Origin: Cichorium intybus | Lineage: Eukaryota; Streptophyta; Magnoliopsida; Asterales; Asteraceae | Length of the DNA stretch: 64,000 nt | Direction: 5' to 3' | Assembly (NCBI GenBank): GCA_023525715.1 | Contig: CM042014.1 | Span: 17,634,563-17,698,562 of the forward strand | In this document: one piece after another, positions 25,101-37,966 of the stretch | Layout: each line of letters starts with the position of its first letter | Position numbering within the stretch: position 1 is the stretch's first letter | Translations under genes and position numbers: made by a program | Notes under the pieces: model-generated | What the model saw: the letters and a program-made list of their open reading frames with translations, nothing else | The model's database searches: none | Told to the model about the DNA's origin: nothing

Positions 25101-25268
25101 TATCATATGAACAACGAAATGTGTTTGCGTTTGTTGCTTGAAATCGGAGTGTCATGCTCCATGGAGTCCCCGCGGTATCGAATGGACATAACGAATGTTA
25201 TCCAAGAGCTTCTCGTGATCAAGGAGGCCATTTTAGGGAATTCTAATATGGATTTAGAGCATACGTAA
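22131..25268 (+). CDS. LRR receptor-like kinase, subfamily XII (FLS2/EFR/Xa21 type, non-RD)
   Basis: Two exons (22131-24804, 24877-25268; intron 72 bp, GT-AG), 1,021 residues. Signal peptide about 1-33; LRRNT cap with the paired-Cys motif CQWPHVTC; about 20 plant-type LRRs (LxxLxLxxNxLxGxIP); transmembrane helix about 652-677; kinase from about 715. The glycine loop is IGEGSFSSV, the lysine VAIK (about 741), the catalytic loop HCDLKPSN and the metal motif DFG. His-Cys-Asp rather than His-Arg-Asp makes it a non-RD kinase, the class of many pattern-recognition receptors at the plasma membrane. The single intron just before EYG is typical of subfamily XII. The first in-frame ATG precedes the signal peptide. 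The ligand is unknown. It is flanked by Copia insertions 324 bp before the ATG and 10 bp after the stop. Confidence 0.93.
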
Positions 25269-25278
25269 TAGTAGTTTT

Positions 25279-25511
25279 TATTACAGTTTGATAATCAGAC
25301 GATATTGATTTATATTGAATAAGTTCATTACAATCATACTAAATGCCTCTATTTATATTACAAACATATCATAAACAATAGAAAATGTTAATTTGTAGTG
25401 GAAGCTTTTGTCGGCCATTATGACATAACAAGCGTTGTCTTCTTTTCCTAGTGGAGGAAATGATGTCAATAAATAATTGACTGATCCATTGATCCATTGT
25501 TTATTCTAACA
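25279..25511 (-). repeat. Copia LTR (3')
   Basis: 233 bp; plus strand starts TATTACAG and ends TTCTAACA. The kinase transcript would run into this LTR in antisense orientation 10 bp after the stop codon. Confidence 0.92.
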
Positions 25512-28500
25512 CTCCCCCTCACGTTGAATGGTGGGATTTCCGACACTCAACTTGACTAAACATTTGTTAAAGATTCCTCCATTTACTGATTTTGTCAGAA
25601 TGTCGGCAAGCTGGTCTTCTGATCTGATTGGTGGTAATTGAATAATTTTTGCTTCTAGTTTTTCTTTAATGAAGTGTCTGTCAATTTCTACATGTTTCGT
25701 TCGATCATGTTGCACTGGGTTTTCTGAGATTTGTATGGCTGCCTCATTATCACACATGATTCTGCTACTTCTTTTAGGGAGAAAGCCGACTTCACTTAAC
25801 AGCTTTCGGATCCATAAGATTTCTGCTACTCCGCGTGCTATTCCTCGAAACTCTGCCTCTGCGCTTGATAAGGATACCACTTTTTGTTTCTTGCTTCTCC
25901 ATGTGACTAGATTCCCGCCGACTAGAGTGAAGTACCCGGCTGTTGATTTTCGATCTCCTTTATCTCCTCCCCAGTCTGCATCTGTATAAACTTGAACTTC
26001 TAAGTGCCCATTTGATTTGAACAAGACTCCATGACCAGGTGTTCCTTTGAGGTATTTGAGAATTCGTCCAACTGCTTCCATGTGGGCAACTTGTGGTTGA
26101 TGCATGAATTGGCTTACCACTCCTACAGCATAGGCTATATCCGGCCGAGTATGGGAGAGATAAATTAGTTTTCCCACAATCCGTTGGTATTTTTCTTTAT
26201 TTGCCAACTCTGCTCCTTCCTCCATATAAGGTTTTTGATTTACAGCCATAGGAGTGTCAGAGGGTTTGCAATCGATCATCCCTGTTTCTGCCAATAAGTC
26301 AAGAACATACTTCTTTTGGCAAATGAAAATACCTTATTTTGACCTAAGTACTTCAATTCCAAGAAAATACTTAAGGCCTCCTAGGTTTTTCATTTCGAAA
26401 TCTTTGAACAGATTTGTTTTCAACTTTGTCATTTCTTCTTCATCGTTTCCTGTAATTATCATATCATCTACATAGATAATCAAACAGGTTATGAGTTTAT
26501 TTTTTCGTTTTAGGAACAAAGTATGATCTGAATTACTTTGTTTAAACCCATATTTCTTCATGGCTAAAGTGAACTTGCCGAACCAGGCTCGAGGGGACTG
26601 CTTTAGTCCATAAAGGGTTTTCTTCAAACGACACACTTCTCCAGGTTTAAAGTTTCCTGTGAGCCCGGGAGGGGCTTCCATGTAAACTTCTTCTTTAAGT
26701 TCCCCATGTAAAAAAGCATTTTTTACATCATACTGACGAAGTGGCCATCCTTCATTTGCAGCTATTGAGAAGAGTACTCTAATGGTGTCAATTTTGGCTA
26801 CCGGAGAGAAAGTTTCAGAGTAGTCGATCCCATAAGTCTGAGTATATCCTTTGGCTACTAACCGGGCTTTGTATCTTTCAACTGTCCCATCGGGTTTGTG
26901 TTTTATAGAAAAAACCCACCGACATCCTACAGGTTTTTTACCCAATGGGAGAGTGCATTTCTTCCATGTATTGTTTTTCTTCAATGCGTCAATCTCTGTT
27001 TCCATTGCTTCTTTCCATTTGTTAGACTGTAAGGCTTGTTCGACGGTTGTTGGTATTTCTTCAGAGTATATGGACGTGGCAAATGTTTGGGCTTCTTTTG
27101 ACAGATTTCCTTTGGCTATATTTGCCATAGGATATCTTGAACTTCGAGCTATCTTTTCAGGAGAATATCTCTTTGGGGGAATTCCTCTGTTGCTTCTTGG
27201 AGGAAGAGTATATCTCTCAGTTGGTTCGTTTTGATTTTCGTGTTCGTTTTGGACTTGATCACCCTGTTCTGTCTCATCTGATTCTTGATTAGAAGGATCA
27301 GACATATTTTCATTTTGAGGGTTAGATGCATAAGCTGAGGAATCAATATTCTCATTAGTTTGGGAGTTACTTACCTCAGCCATCAAGTTAGGATGATTTT
27401 GTTCAGTGTCACTGGTTGTTGGTGTCATGTTATGTGGATGAGGTGACTCGTCTTGGGTACTGTAACTCACTTCTTCTGATGAGGGCACCCATTTTAACCA
27501 ACTCAATGCGTCAATGTTATCTTTCTCCCCCTGACCAGTGTGTTGGGTTTTGTAGAAGTATTCGGTTTCCAGAAAATCACAGTTCATGGTAGTGAACATG
27601 TGATGTCTTTTGGGGCTGTAGCATCGGTATCCTTTTTGATTGACTCCATATCCTACAAAGACACATTTTTCAGCACATGGATCAAGTTTGGTGCGTTCTG
27701 CTTTAGGTATGTGTACAAAAACAGAACACCCAAAAATGCGAGGTTTGAGTGTAGAGGGTAGTGTAGTGAATTCTGACAATTTTTGAAGAGGGGTTTTGAG
27801 GTCAATAGCTTTGGTTGGGAGTCGATTTATAAGGTAGGTAGCTGTGGCGAGGGCATCAGGCCAGAATGTTTTTGGGGTTTTGGATTCAATGAGAAGGGCT
27901 CGTGTTATCTCCAACAGAATACGATTTTTTCGTTCAGCAACACCGTTTTGTTCAGGGGTATGAGCACAAGACGTTTGATGAATTATTCCTCTTTTTTGGC
28001 AAAAAACTTTCATAGGGTTATTTATAAATTCCCCTCCATTGTCGGATCGGAGAATTTGTATGTCTTTTCCAAATTGGGTTTTAATCATGGTATGAAACAT
28101 AGAGAATTTTTCAAACACTTCAGATTTATTTTTTAAAAAATAAGTCCAAGTCATACGGGTACAGTCATCAACAAACAACAGGAAATACCTAAAGTGTTGC
28201 CCCCCAGTAATTTTTGCTGGTCCCCATACATCTGAATGGATCAATGAGAAAGGGTGCTCTACCTTGGTATTATTTGGTTTGAAAGATTGTCTATGACTTT
28301 TGGCCAAGATGCATGTTTCACAATTCAAACCCTTATTTGATGAAAACAACTTTGGAAATAAAAGATGTAAATAACTAGCAGACGGATGTCCCAATCTCCT
28401 GTGCCACAACCAAGCTTCTCTATTTGTAGTTCCATGAGCCAACATTGCAGTACCTTGCTGAGTCACTTCATCCACATAATACAATCCTTGACATTCAGTG

Positions 28501-30167
28501 CCACGCCCAATAATCATTCCCGTCCTGATGTCCTGTAAGATACAAAAGGTAGGATTCATTAGAACCGAACAATTTAGTTCTTTTGTAACATGGCTGATGG
28601 ATAGCAATTTATGAGATAAGGATGGCACATAAAGGCAATTTGATAATTTCAAGGTTGGTGAAATTTCAATAGTCCCTCCCCCTTTTACTGGAACTGTTCC
28701 CCCATTAGCTGTGTAGATTTGGCCTTTTTGGGGTGTTGACGTTGAGCAAATGTCAGAAATATCAAATGTCATAGTATCAGTGGCACCACAGTCAAAAATC
28801 CAGGAATTATTATTTTTTTCATGATTTGTTGCCATATTTACTTCACAATTTTTTATAGGCTTTTGGTTTTTTGAATTTTTTGTTATTTGTGTTTGTGAAG
28901 TAAATTGGAAAGAAGTGAAAGGGTTCGGATTGTAACTTCCAAACCCTATACCTTTCAACTCGGCCCTTTCTTCTTCTTTTGTCGCAGCTGAGAAATCAAG
29001 GGTAGAACCCCCATCGGCTCGAGGGTAATCGATGCTGTTGCTGTTTGATCGAGGGTGGTTGCCGTCAAGATTTTTTGTTGTGGCTACGAATCCGAAGGCA
29101 GATCCCCCGAATCCGGGTTCGCACCCGTCGTTTCCGTCGGTTTTTGTTCGAGGGTGGTTGCCGCCGCTGCTGGTGACCTCCGGGTTACCCACGGCAGTCG
29201 CTGCCTTGCTCTTTTTATTGCCATCGCTCCACCATTCGGGGTAACCTACGAGCTTGAAACACTGCTCTTTCGTGTGTTTCATCATGCCACAGTGGCCGCA
29301 CTTTAGCTTTGATTTGTCTATTCGGGAGAATGATCCCGATGGTTGTCCATGATTTGTTCGTCGTTGGCTCCTAACGATGAAGCCCGATCCTTCTTTCTCG
29401 CTTGACCCGATGACTGTAAGTCCGTTTCCCTCCCCTGTGACTCCTCCGAGAATGTTTTGGTGAGCGGTTTCCTTTCTTACTGCTGCATATGCTTCTTCGG
29501 GAGTAGGCAGGGGATCCCCTCGTAGGATTTCTCGTTTGATGGAATCATACTTGTGATCTATTGCATTTAGAAATTGAAACAATTTATGTTCGGCTCTGGC
29601 TCTGTTGTATGTTGTGATGTCGGTTGCACACTTCATTGGGTTTGGGTCTCTTCTTTCTATTTCTCCCCAGATTCCTTGCATTATGATCCATAGATCTTCA
29701 AGAGACATTTCATTCTGTTTGATTTCATTTGCCTTAACATGCAGGTCAAATGTTTGCAGTTTATCCTTACCACTGCCATATGTGATCACCAGAGCATCCC
29801 ATAGTGACTTTGCAGTGGGAAACTCAGTTAGGTTGCTGGCAATGGTAGGATCTATATTCTGTATAATCCATGAGAATATGACCAGGTCATCTTGCTCCCA
29901 TTGATCATACTTATCGTCTGTTGGTTCTGGAGGATTGGTTGATAGATGGCTTAGCAATGCTTTTGATTTTCCTCCTATTGCCACCTTGATCATTCGAGCC
30001 CATAAGGCATAATTCTGGCTATTCAGGTTGAGGTTGATTTTGAGGTTATCAGAAAGGTTTTGTTTTGGGTTTTGGGTTTGGAAATTGAGACCATTTTTGA
30101 TAAGATTGGCTATTTGGAGGGTTAATTCCTCATTGCTAACCTGAGATGAGCTACCGTCACCTGACAT
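25506..30167 (-). pseudogene. Copia Gag-Pol polyprotein with one in-frame TAA
   Basis: The frame starts at ATG 30167 and is interrupted once, by TAA at 26334-26336 between RT and RNase H, then stays in the same frame to 25506. Gag is long, with a zinc motif (CGHCGMMKHTKEQC) near residue 290. The protease reads DCGATD where D-S/T-G is usual. Integrase has the pre-integrase HRRLGH...CETC region and DDE core motifs (HSDVWGP, SDNGGEF, QNGVAERKNR). RT has YVDDMI; RNase H has DADWGG and KHVEIDRHFI. The stop is compatible with a CAA to TAA transition. Without readthrough, RNase H is lost and the copy cannot retrotranspose alone. Confidence 0.9.
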
Positions 30168-30253
30168 GGCAGTTTTATCTTGGGAAAGAATGAGATCGGT
30201 AGATGATGAGCATAACAGTGTTTGATCCTAGAATCAACACTGCTCTGATACCA

Positions 30254-30486
30254 TATTACAGTTTGATAATCAGACGATATTGATTTATATTGAATAAGTT
30301 CATTACAATCATACTAAATGCCTCTATTTATATTACAAACATATCATAAACAATAGAAAATGTTAATTTGTAGTGGAAGCTTTTGTCGGCCATTATGACA
30401 TAACAAGCGTTGTCTTCTTTTCCTAGTGGAGGAAATGATGTCAATAAATAATTGACTGATCCATTGATCCATTGTTTATTCTAACA
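30254..30486 (-). repeat. Copia LTR (5')
   Basis: Identical by eye to 25279-25511; followed by the target duplication gtttt. Confidence 0.92.
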
Positions 30487-30491
30487 GTTTT

Positions 30492-31132
30492 TTGGTGAAA
30501 TAAGGTTTCGTAGTCTAATAGTTTTTTCACTTGTTAATTTACAAGCTCTTTAGTAGCTCTTTTTCATCATATTAATTGTATTTTTATAATTTTATCTTAT
30601 TGATTACAAGTGAATAAAGTTTTACGAGATAGATAAATAAGTTTTGGAAAAAGCTTTGTTATAAAATAGTTACTTCATTAAATATCATATTAAATATGTC
30701 TTTATATAAAGATAATTAAGATTTTTGGTTTGTTGATTTGTTGATTTGGCACTTAAAGCCAAGTAAAAAAGGTTTTCTATCGTGGTTGCTTCAAGAGTTG
30801 ATATTGTATCGTGTGGTTATATGTTGACTTGATGGAATAGTCAATATTAACTTTGCCCACACCTGATTTGTGTGTGTGTTTTTTTTAGAGATTGCTTAAT
30901 CTCAAGTTTCCAGTTTCTCGTTATCCCTGTATTCGTTTTGTACACATAAAATTAAGAAGAATTAATAAGCCAATATATGCAAAATCTTTGAAGCAGTATT
31001 TCTTGTTCAATTCATTCAACATACTTACAATTTCAGCATCGCAAATTGGTATCAGAGCTTCAACGTTAAGATTAGGATGATTTTCGATCAACAGTGAAGT
31101 TTTCAGGTGGGTTCTTGATTGCAACTTTTATT
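30492..31132. other. Former 3' flank of the kinase gene plus Copia leader remnant
   Basis: No gene. The first part continues the sequence that lay behind the kinase before the insertion. At 31047-31058 the plus strand reads TGGTATCAGAGC, an initiator Met tRNA PBS, preceded by LTR-like sequence. This is probably the 5' LTR edge of an otherwise lost plus-strand Copia. Confidence 0.45.
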
Positions 31133-33616
31133 TCTAACTATGAACTATTAAGATGTAGAAGGTCAATTGCATAATGAGATCCTTTGATCTTTGTTATGTT
31201 TTGAGTGTCTTTTTATAACTACAAGTACATTGCTAATAAGCTATTGCTAACAATTTTTTTTTTTTAACAGTAAGGAAAATTTATTAAAAAATATAAAACA
31301 GCTAGCGGGAAGCTAGCAAGACAACATGGATATACAATTAACAAACTTGCTATAAATTGAATCTTAACATCGGGAAGCTAGCAAGACAACATGGATATAC
31401 AATTAATAACAAACCAACTTATTGGAATAACAAACTGAAAATTGAAAAACATGCATATATTGAATCTTAACATCGACCTCTCAACTTGAACCTTGGTGAA
31501 TGTCATCAAGGTTTAACTTGGACATATGAAAAAGGAATTGAGGTCCACACGAGGCTTTTTTGAAAAGATTAGTTAGTTGTTAATTTGTTGAGATGTGCTT
31601 TGGTTATACAAAACCAAGTTTATATTGATCTCGAACAAAGTGACAATCAATATCAAGATGTTTCGTTCTTTCATGGAAAATGGGATATTCTGTAATGTGT
31701 ATTGCTTCTTTATGATCACACAAAAGGAAATGGAATATTTAGCTTGATTTTCAAATCTCTGAGTATGTAACTTTTTCATACAAGTTCACAAATAGTTGCT
31801 GCTAAACTTCTATATTTTGTTTCACAGGATGTTCTAGACACAGTTTTTGTTTCTTTATTTTCCAAGAAATCAATGATGATCCCAGGAATATGCAATAACT
31901 AGTAAGTGATCTTCAAGTATTTATACAAGTTGCCAAATTTGAATCATTATATATTGTTAATGTAACTGGTGAATAGTCTTTGGAAAATAACAATCCATTT
32001 GAAGGACTTCTTTTAAATACTTCAAGACGTGTATTGCAAATTTCCAATGTATATCAGTCGGAGAATGTACGAATTAACTTGATTGTTGAACTGCAAATTT
32101 TATGCCCGACCTTGTAAAATTGAACTATAATAATCTCCCAATAAGTCCTATGTATTTCTATATGTCATTAAAATGTTTGCATGCATTAGAACATAATTGT
32201 ACATTCTTTGTTATAAGAGTACAAGTAGGTTTTAGTCTGGTTAAATGGTATCTACTTTCTTTGATTAACATACAACCCTTTCTCTGTTTCTAATTTTTTT
32301 AAAATGGCAAATATATTCTACTCCTACTCCTAAATCCACATATCTCTCTAATACCTCGACTCCAAGAAAGTAACTTGCTTCGCCCAAATCTTTAATGATT
32401 AAAACTTTATGCAAGTATTCATTGACATCATTAATTAGCTTTTACATTTGGTTATGTTATCAATATGTCATCAACACAAACAACTGATGCAATGAAATCG
32501 TCTTCTTCACCTCTAATAAACAATCAGTGATCATGAGAAAATTGTTGAAATCCAAACCTTAATAGTTTATTAAAAAATTCGATATGCCATTGTTTGCATG
32601 CTTGCTTTAAACCGAATAATGGTATATTCAACTTACAACTTCACCTAGTTTTGGCGTTTGTCATAACCTTGTGGAGGAATTATGTTAAACTCTTCATGAA
32701 GAAATCCATGTAAGAATATGTTATTGATATCAATTTGATGCAAGGCCAATTCTTTAATATTGGTTAAGAAAGTAACAAACGTACTGTAGCAATTTTTGCT
32801 ACAGGTGAAAAACTATCAAGATAAGCAATCTCGTATGTTTTATTGTAACCTTTTGCTACCATATCTTTTTGTACCTTTCGATTGTACCATTTGGATGCAA
32901 GTTCACTTTGTAAAACTATTTAGAACCAATATGTTTCTTATTTGGTGCTAACGGTACAATAGTCTAAGTGTTATCATCTTCTAAAGCCTGAAGTTCCTTA
33001 TTCATTCAAGATTTTCACAAGATTCATCATAAGACACTAGTTCTTTAATTTTTGATAATAAGGCAATTGTAAATATGGGAAAGTAGGTGGAAAATGAGGT
33101 GATATGAATACTTTTAAACTTGTACAATCACTTGTGCATTTTATGTTATAATGCATAACATAACTATTATACCAATAAATGTTTATTTTTGTAATTGTAC
33201 TAATTCTAGGAGTAGGAACGGGTGGTTCATTTTTTTGGTTCAAGTTGAGCTTCATAAAAAAACATCTATATGATCAGAATTGTAATCACTCAAAGGTATG
33301 AAATATTATTGACACATTAAAAATTGGGAACTTTGGACGGAATCATTTGTGTTAATGATCGGAATAACAAGTTAGTCAATTTAATTGCGGAAAAAATTAG
33401 ACCGCAATTCGCTTTGGTAACATTCTAAGTATGAACAAATAAGATATAGAAAACGAATTGCATAACGAGTTCCTTTGATCTTTGTTATTTCATGAGTGTT
33501 TATTTATATCTACAAATACATTGTTAATAAGCTAGTGCTAGCAACTAACAAACTACTTGAATGGAACAACAAACGAACCGAAAATTGAATAAACACATGT
33601 ATAGAATTCTAATAGG
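31133..33616 (-). mobile_element. Decayed, internally deleted Copia element
   Basis: Left (about 31133-31470) and right (about 33420-33616) ends align as diverged LTRs (shared ttgcataa, cctttgatctttgtta, aaattgaa-aaacatg). Between them the minus strand holds fragments of Copia RNase H (near 31620-31680, the HERTKHLDIDCHF block) and RT (32460-32960, including QACKQW near 32590-32610), with many stops and frameshifts. Gag, protease and integrase are gone. The left LTR carries an extra AT-rich insert with a repeated gggaagctagcaagacaaca block (31309 on and 31375 on). Confidence 0.7.
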
Positions 33617-33962
33617 GATCGAATAAAGTTCGATTCAAAGTATCCGACATATTTTTTGATGATCCAATAAGATTTCATGTGGTAATTTCAACCTAAAACA
33701 AAGTAGTTAAAGTTCAAATTCTAAAAAACAACATGCGATATTTACCACAAAAATTTATATAACTCAATTCTCACAAGACAAGTTCAATTAGAGTTTTTAA
33801 ATGAAACTGTCTTCTTCTTTTTGTGTTTTGAATTGAAAAAGGGATCATCCTAGTACTCACATACACAACTATGTAAGGCCAATAACCCAATTGTGTAGGC
33901 TACTTTTGCTCAAGTCTAGATTTCATGGGACACGATTATGCTAGGATTTTTATCAAGTCTAA

Positions 33963-34354
33963 GGCCCTGTTTGGTAAGATCTTAATATTTAAGATCTGAA
34001 TTTTTAAGAGGTCTGAATTTCTAAGAGGGTCTGAATTTTTAAGATCTGAACGTTTAACATGCTGTTTGGTTGAAACCTCTGAATTGTTGTAGTGTGGTAG
34101 GGTGGGGTGGGTGAGTAGGGTGGTGGTAAGTGGGGTGGTATGAGGATGGGGTAGGATGTGGTGGGTGGGTTGTGGTGCGGTGGGTGTGACTATGGGTGTC
34201 TCTTAATTTTATTCAGACATGGTCTCACCTCTTAATTTTTAAGAGGCTGCTGATAGATTAAGAGGCTTTTATTCAGATGCTATCAAACACACTTAATCTG
34301 AAAATTAAGAGACTGCCTCTTAAATTTTCAATTAAGAGGCTATCAAACAAGGCC
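33963..34354. mobile_element. PIF/Harbinger-type (Tourist-like) MITE, 392 bp
   Basis: The left end reads GGCCCTGTTTGGTAAGA and the reverse complement of the right end GGCCTTGTTTGATAGCC. Both flanks carry TAA (33960-33962, 34355-34357). The interior repeats aagaggctgaatttttaag-like blocks and has a G/T-rich core (34090-34190). No coding sequence. Confidence 0.75.
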
Positions 34355-34357
34355 TAA

Positions 34358-35315
34358 GTTTGAAGTCTATGTTTTGAGAGGTGCTGTCAATTGAAGAAAA
34401 AAGAGAAAGTGAGGGTGAGAGAGGAAGGGATTCAAGTCCCAAAAAAAGTCTAAGGGCCAAAGTGAAAAAAAATATATTATCTTGAATACTTTAGTAAGTT
34501 TATTGGTGTTTTTTAAACAAAATTCAAACGTTGTTATCCTCCTAACACAATCTCTCCTGCCACGTAATATTTACGAACGTTTTCCTTTTTCTTTTAGGCT
34601 AAAAAATGGGTCAAACCTGTTACAACCGATGATAATGATGTTTTGTGAACAATTTAACAAGTTCAATGGTATAATGTGTCGGAAAAAAAAATATTTAATG
34701 TTATTTTATGAACAAATTTGAAATATTATTATCCTCCTAAGTCATTTTCTCACTATTATATTGTACAAACATTGTTGAAGAAAGTAACAAAATGAAGATT
34801 TTAACGTCACAAAGTAGATCTTATCATCTGAATGAGGAAGATAAAAAAGTTGAGTCGCTCGGATTGCATTTGAGCAATAGGTTAGGGGCTTGTTTGTAAT
34901 CTCTCCAAATTATAGAATCCAAAGGGGGCGCTCTTTCCCCCCTTCACCAATCAACTCTGCCGATGTATACGATCTTCTCTGGGTTTTCTGAACCCCCTCC
35001 CTCAATCTCATTATCTTTCGCTCACTACCCACCTCGATCAAGCGCCTTATTTCAATTTCTTGAGAGACAAACTAGTTAAAACTTACTAGGCTTTACTCTA
35101 CGGGTTCAGATTTCGCGCACAGAAGACGAATTAGCATTCAAATTCCACGAATTTGGTACTTGGACACTATAACTAGAGATATTGGTGTGGCCCGGTTATA
35201 CTTGCATTTGTACAAATTTACTGTTCTCTTATGGTAGTGAGCATTTTGAAATTGTATTAGGGCGTTCGAGAAAGCGATATTTGCTCTACAACACAAGGGT
35301 TTATTGATTGAATTC
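34358..35315. promoter_or_regulatory. Upstream region of SWC2
   Basis: 958 bp between the MITE and the SWC2 start codon with no supported gene. The stretch 34915-35060 is pyrimidine-rich and probably contains the transcription start. No convincing TATA box was found. Confidence 0.4.
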
Positions 35316-37263
35316 ATGGAGTCTGATAAAGAGGATGTTGTTTTCCTCGATCGAGCTTCTCGCGCAACGAGAGGGAAACGGTAAGCATCAAATTTCTGCA
35401 ACTTAGATATTCTGCTCTTGTAGTGTACTTTAAAACGTATTTCGTTCGAGTAATACGGAACACTGGATGATGTTTTTTTGTAGAATCTAGCTCGATGTTT
35501 TCGGATATTTATTATTTTACTTTTTGTAGGATGAACAAGTTGGTTGATGAGGAGATTGAAGAAGATGATGAGTTCTGGAACCAAGATGCTTTGAAAGATG
35601 TAATAAACTAACCATAAGAAACTAATAACTGTCCTTTGGGTTGTACCATTTGCTTACATTATCATCTTCTTTTCAGGAAGAAGATGATACAAACTACGTA
35701 GAAGAAAAAGAGGTTGCAGATGTTTTCGACAGTGACTTTGATGAAGATGTATGTATAATCTGGCTCACCTTGATTAGAATTTCTATTTGAAGATTGCTTG
35801 ATTTTATAACAAAATTACTTTGTTTTACAAACACAGGAACCAGAGCCAGAAGAGGAAGCTGAAAATGAGCCGGATGAAAGGTTAGATTTTTGTAGTGGAT
35901 ATAAATTGAAAAATAAAAAAAGAAATTTTGAATTAAATTCTATGCAGGAAGAGACCAAAGAAGAGATTAGCATTTCCAGGAAAACAATTACCAAAAAAGA
36001 AGAAAAAGAAGGTTGTTTCAGAACCTGATAGTTCTAATGAGGAAGAAGCTAATGTTGACCAGTCAACACCCCAAGAAGACCATGAAGTTCCTGATGATAC
36101 AGAAGTGGAGAAAACCACTAGAAAGTCAACAAGAACATCAGTTATTGTTAGGCAAGCTGAAAGAGATGCAATACGTGCAGCACTTCAAGCAACAATGAAG
36201 GTTCGTCATTGTTAAACTAATTTGATTTTTTTTTTTTTCAGGATGAATATTGTTTTTATGATTTTATGTTACGACTTGTTAGCCAATAAAAAGGAAAAAG
36301 GAAGGTGAGGAGAAGAGAATGACCCAGGAAGAGATGCTTCTAGAAGCAGCTCAAACAGGTTTTTTTAACACATAAATTTCTATTCATAGGATGCAATTTG
36401 TAATACAATAGCACATTGTGACTTTCTATGATTATTCAAAATTTTGCAGAAATTATGAACTTGAGGAACTTAGAACGGGTGTTAGCAAGGGAGGAAGAAG
36501 TTAAAAAAAGAGCAATTGTTCATAAAGCTCACTTCACTGGCCCTCTGATACGCTATCTTTCTAAAGATGGCAAGTTTTCTGGATAAAAAATAGAGCAATT
36601 GTCCATTTTTTAAAAATTCAGATTATAACATTCCTGATTCCTTTTCAGGTTATTCGTATCTTGAATTTACTAATGGGGCGTCATTCGAATCACAGATTCC
36701 TACATCAGCCCCTCCATGTGAGTGATTGTGAAGTTATTGTCTAATTTTGATCTATTTTGTTATTTATTTCTGATGCTAAATTTGGTGTATGTTTTTTAAA
36801 TCATTTCAAGATCCTGAGAAGGCGGTTTGTGTAATTACAGGATTACCTGCTAAGTAAGCTTTCTTGTTTTTACTTATACTTCTTCTTTTGTGAAACAGTT
36901 AATAATGGTTTGTTGATTTGTTTATAACAGGTATCGTGATCCTAAGACGGGTTTGCCATATGCAACAAAAGAAGCTTTTAAGATTATTCGTGAAAAGTAA
37001 GGCTTTATTACTTTCTAAGTAATGTTTTTACAAAGTTGATAATATGTGGTGGTTGAAAACGTTTTTGTAGGTATTTGAACGATGGTAGTGGGATGAAAGA
37101 GAAGAATAGCATGGGAACGCTTTATGAGTTGGCATCCGAGGAAGGAGGTTTTAGAAAAAAGAAGAAGAGAACATTCAATCCAAACAGCAAAGAGAACTCT
37201 TATATGAGATCCTTGGCTCGTTTTCGCCAAATTCCAGCTTTTGAATATGAAGACTCGGAATGA
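35316..37263 (+). CDS. SWC2: SWR1 complex subunit 2 (YL1/VPS72 family)
   Basis: Eleven exons: 35316-35380, 35530-35599, 35677-35748, 35837-35880, 35948-36200, 36283-36358, 36450-36569, 36649-36717, 36811-36853, 36931-36996, 37071-37263. They sum to 1,071 nt, 356 residues, all in phase. The N-terminal half is very acidic (Glu/Asp runs about 20-100), as in the YL1 region that chaperones H2A.Z-H2B. Basic KRPKKR and a KKKKKK run follow. The YL1_C domain (VCVITGLPAKYRDPKTGLPY) lies near 260-280. SWC2 is a nuclear subunit of the SWR1 remodeller, which exchanges H2A for H2A.Z. Intron 7 starts GCAAGT (36570), a GC-AG intron. It converges on the RLT3-like gene 0.7 kb away. Confidence 0.95.
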
Positions 37264-37966
37264 CATTAGAGATATAGAGCTATTGTCAGTGTTGTAAAAG
37301 CCTGAAAAAGTAGAGATTAGGCTTTATGGAGTTTGGGAAACAATGCAAAGAGATATCCAATCATGTTATGTGATCTTCAACAACCCCAATTAAAGATGTT
37401 TGATTTTGGTTTGGGTTTTTATGGGTAATATAGTCATTTAACACAAACATAACGTCCATTTCTAAACATGCGAATTGGGTACAACAAAAACGTTAAGAAA
37501 CGGTGGAATGGGGACAAACAAAAAATATTCTTTTGCGGGTGTAAACAAGTGTTGGAGTTGCATAACGATTAACAAAACATCACTTTATTCCATTTCACAT
37601 AAAAAGCATGTGTTCTTAACAAAACTACAGCATACATCTCTATAAGGAATGAAGAAATGTAGATATTTTTTCTGGCAAAAGTCAAGACTCGTGAAGTTCA
37701 CAAGCACCAGTAGTAGTAGTAGTAGTATTATACCTAAAAGCTGTAAAATTCTTCAAGTTCTAATTCCCCCTGTACAATAATGTTTCTATCATCTCCACTA
37801 GTCACCAAAAATGGAACCCCAAGTAACACCTCATGTACTTGTCCTTAAACCCTTATAATTACCATCTCCATGTTCTTCACCCATCACCAAATCTAATGCC
37901 GATTGCATCTCCATTTCAACCAAAAACAATACATTTGGAGTCTTAATGATCGATCACTTAGAATAT
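37264..37966. other. Convergent 3' intergenic region
   Basis: 703 bp between the SWC2 stop and the RLT3-like stop. It must hold both 3' UTRs and polyadenylation sites, and a short tagtagtagtagtagta microsatellite near 37712. No gene is seen. Confidence 0.6.

Larger units (their letters stand above)
25279..30486 (-). mobile_element. Young Ty1/Copia retrotransposon with identical LTRs, one stop in pol
   Basis: 5,208 bp between target duplications gtttt (25274-25278 and 30487-30491). Its 233-bp LTRs are identical by eye. The PBS for initiator Met tRNA is at 30242-30253, directly touching the LTR, and the polypurine tract (minus strand) is at 25512-25523. In element orientation the LTR begins TGTTAG and ends AATA, so the ends are TG...TA rather than TG...CA. 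A one-base slide of the duplication is possible because both flanks are T-rich. It lies 10 bp after the receptor kinase stop codon. Confidence 0.93.
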
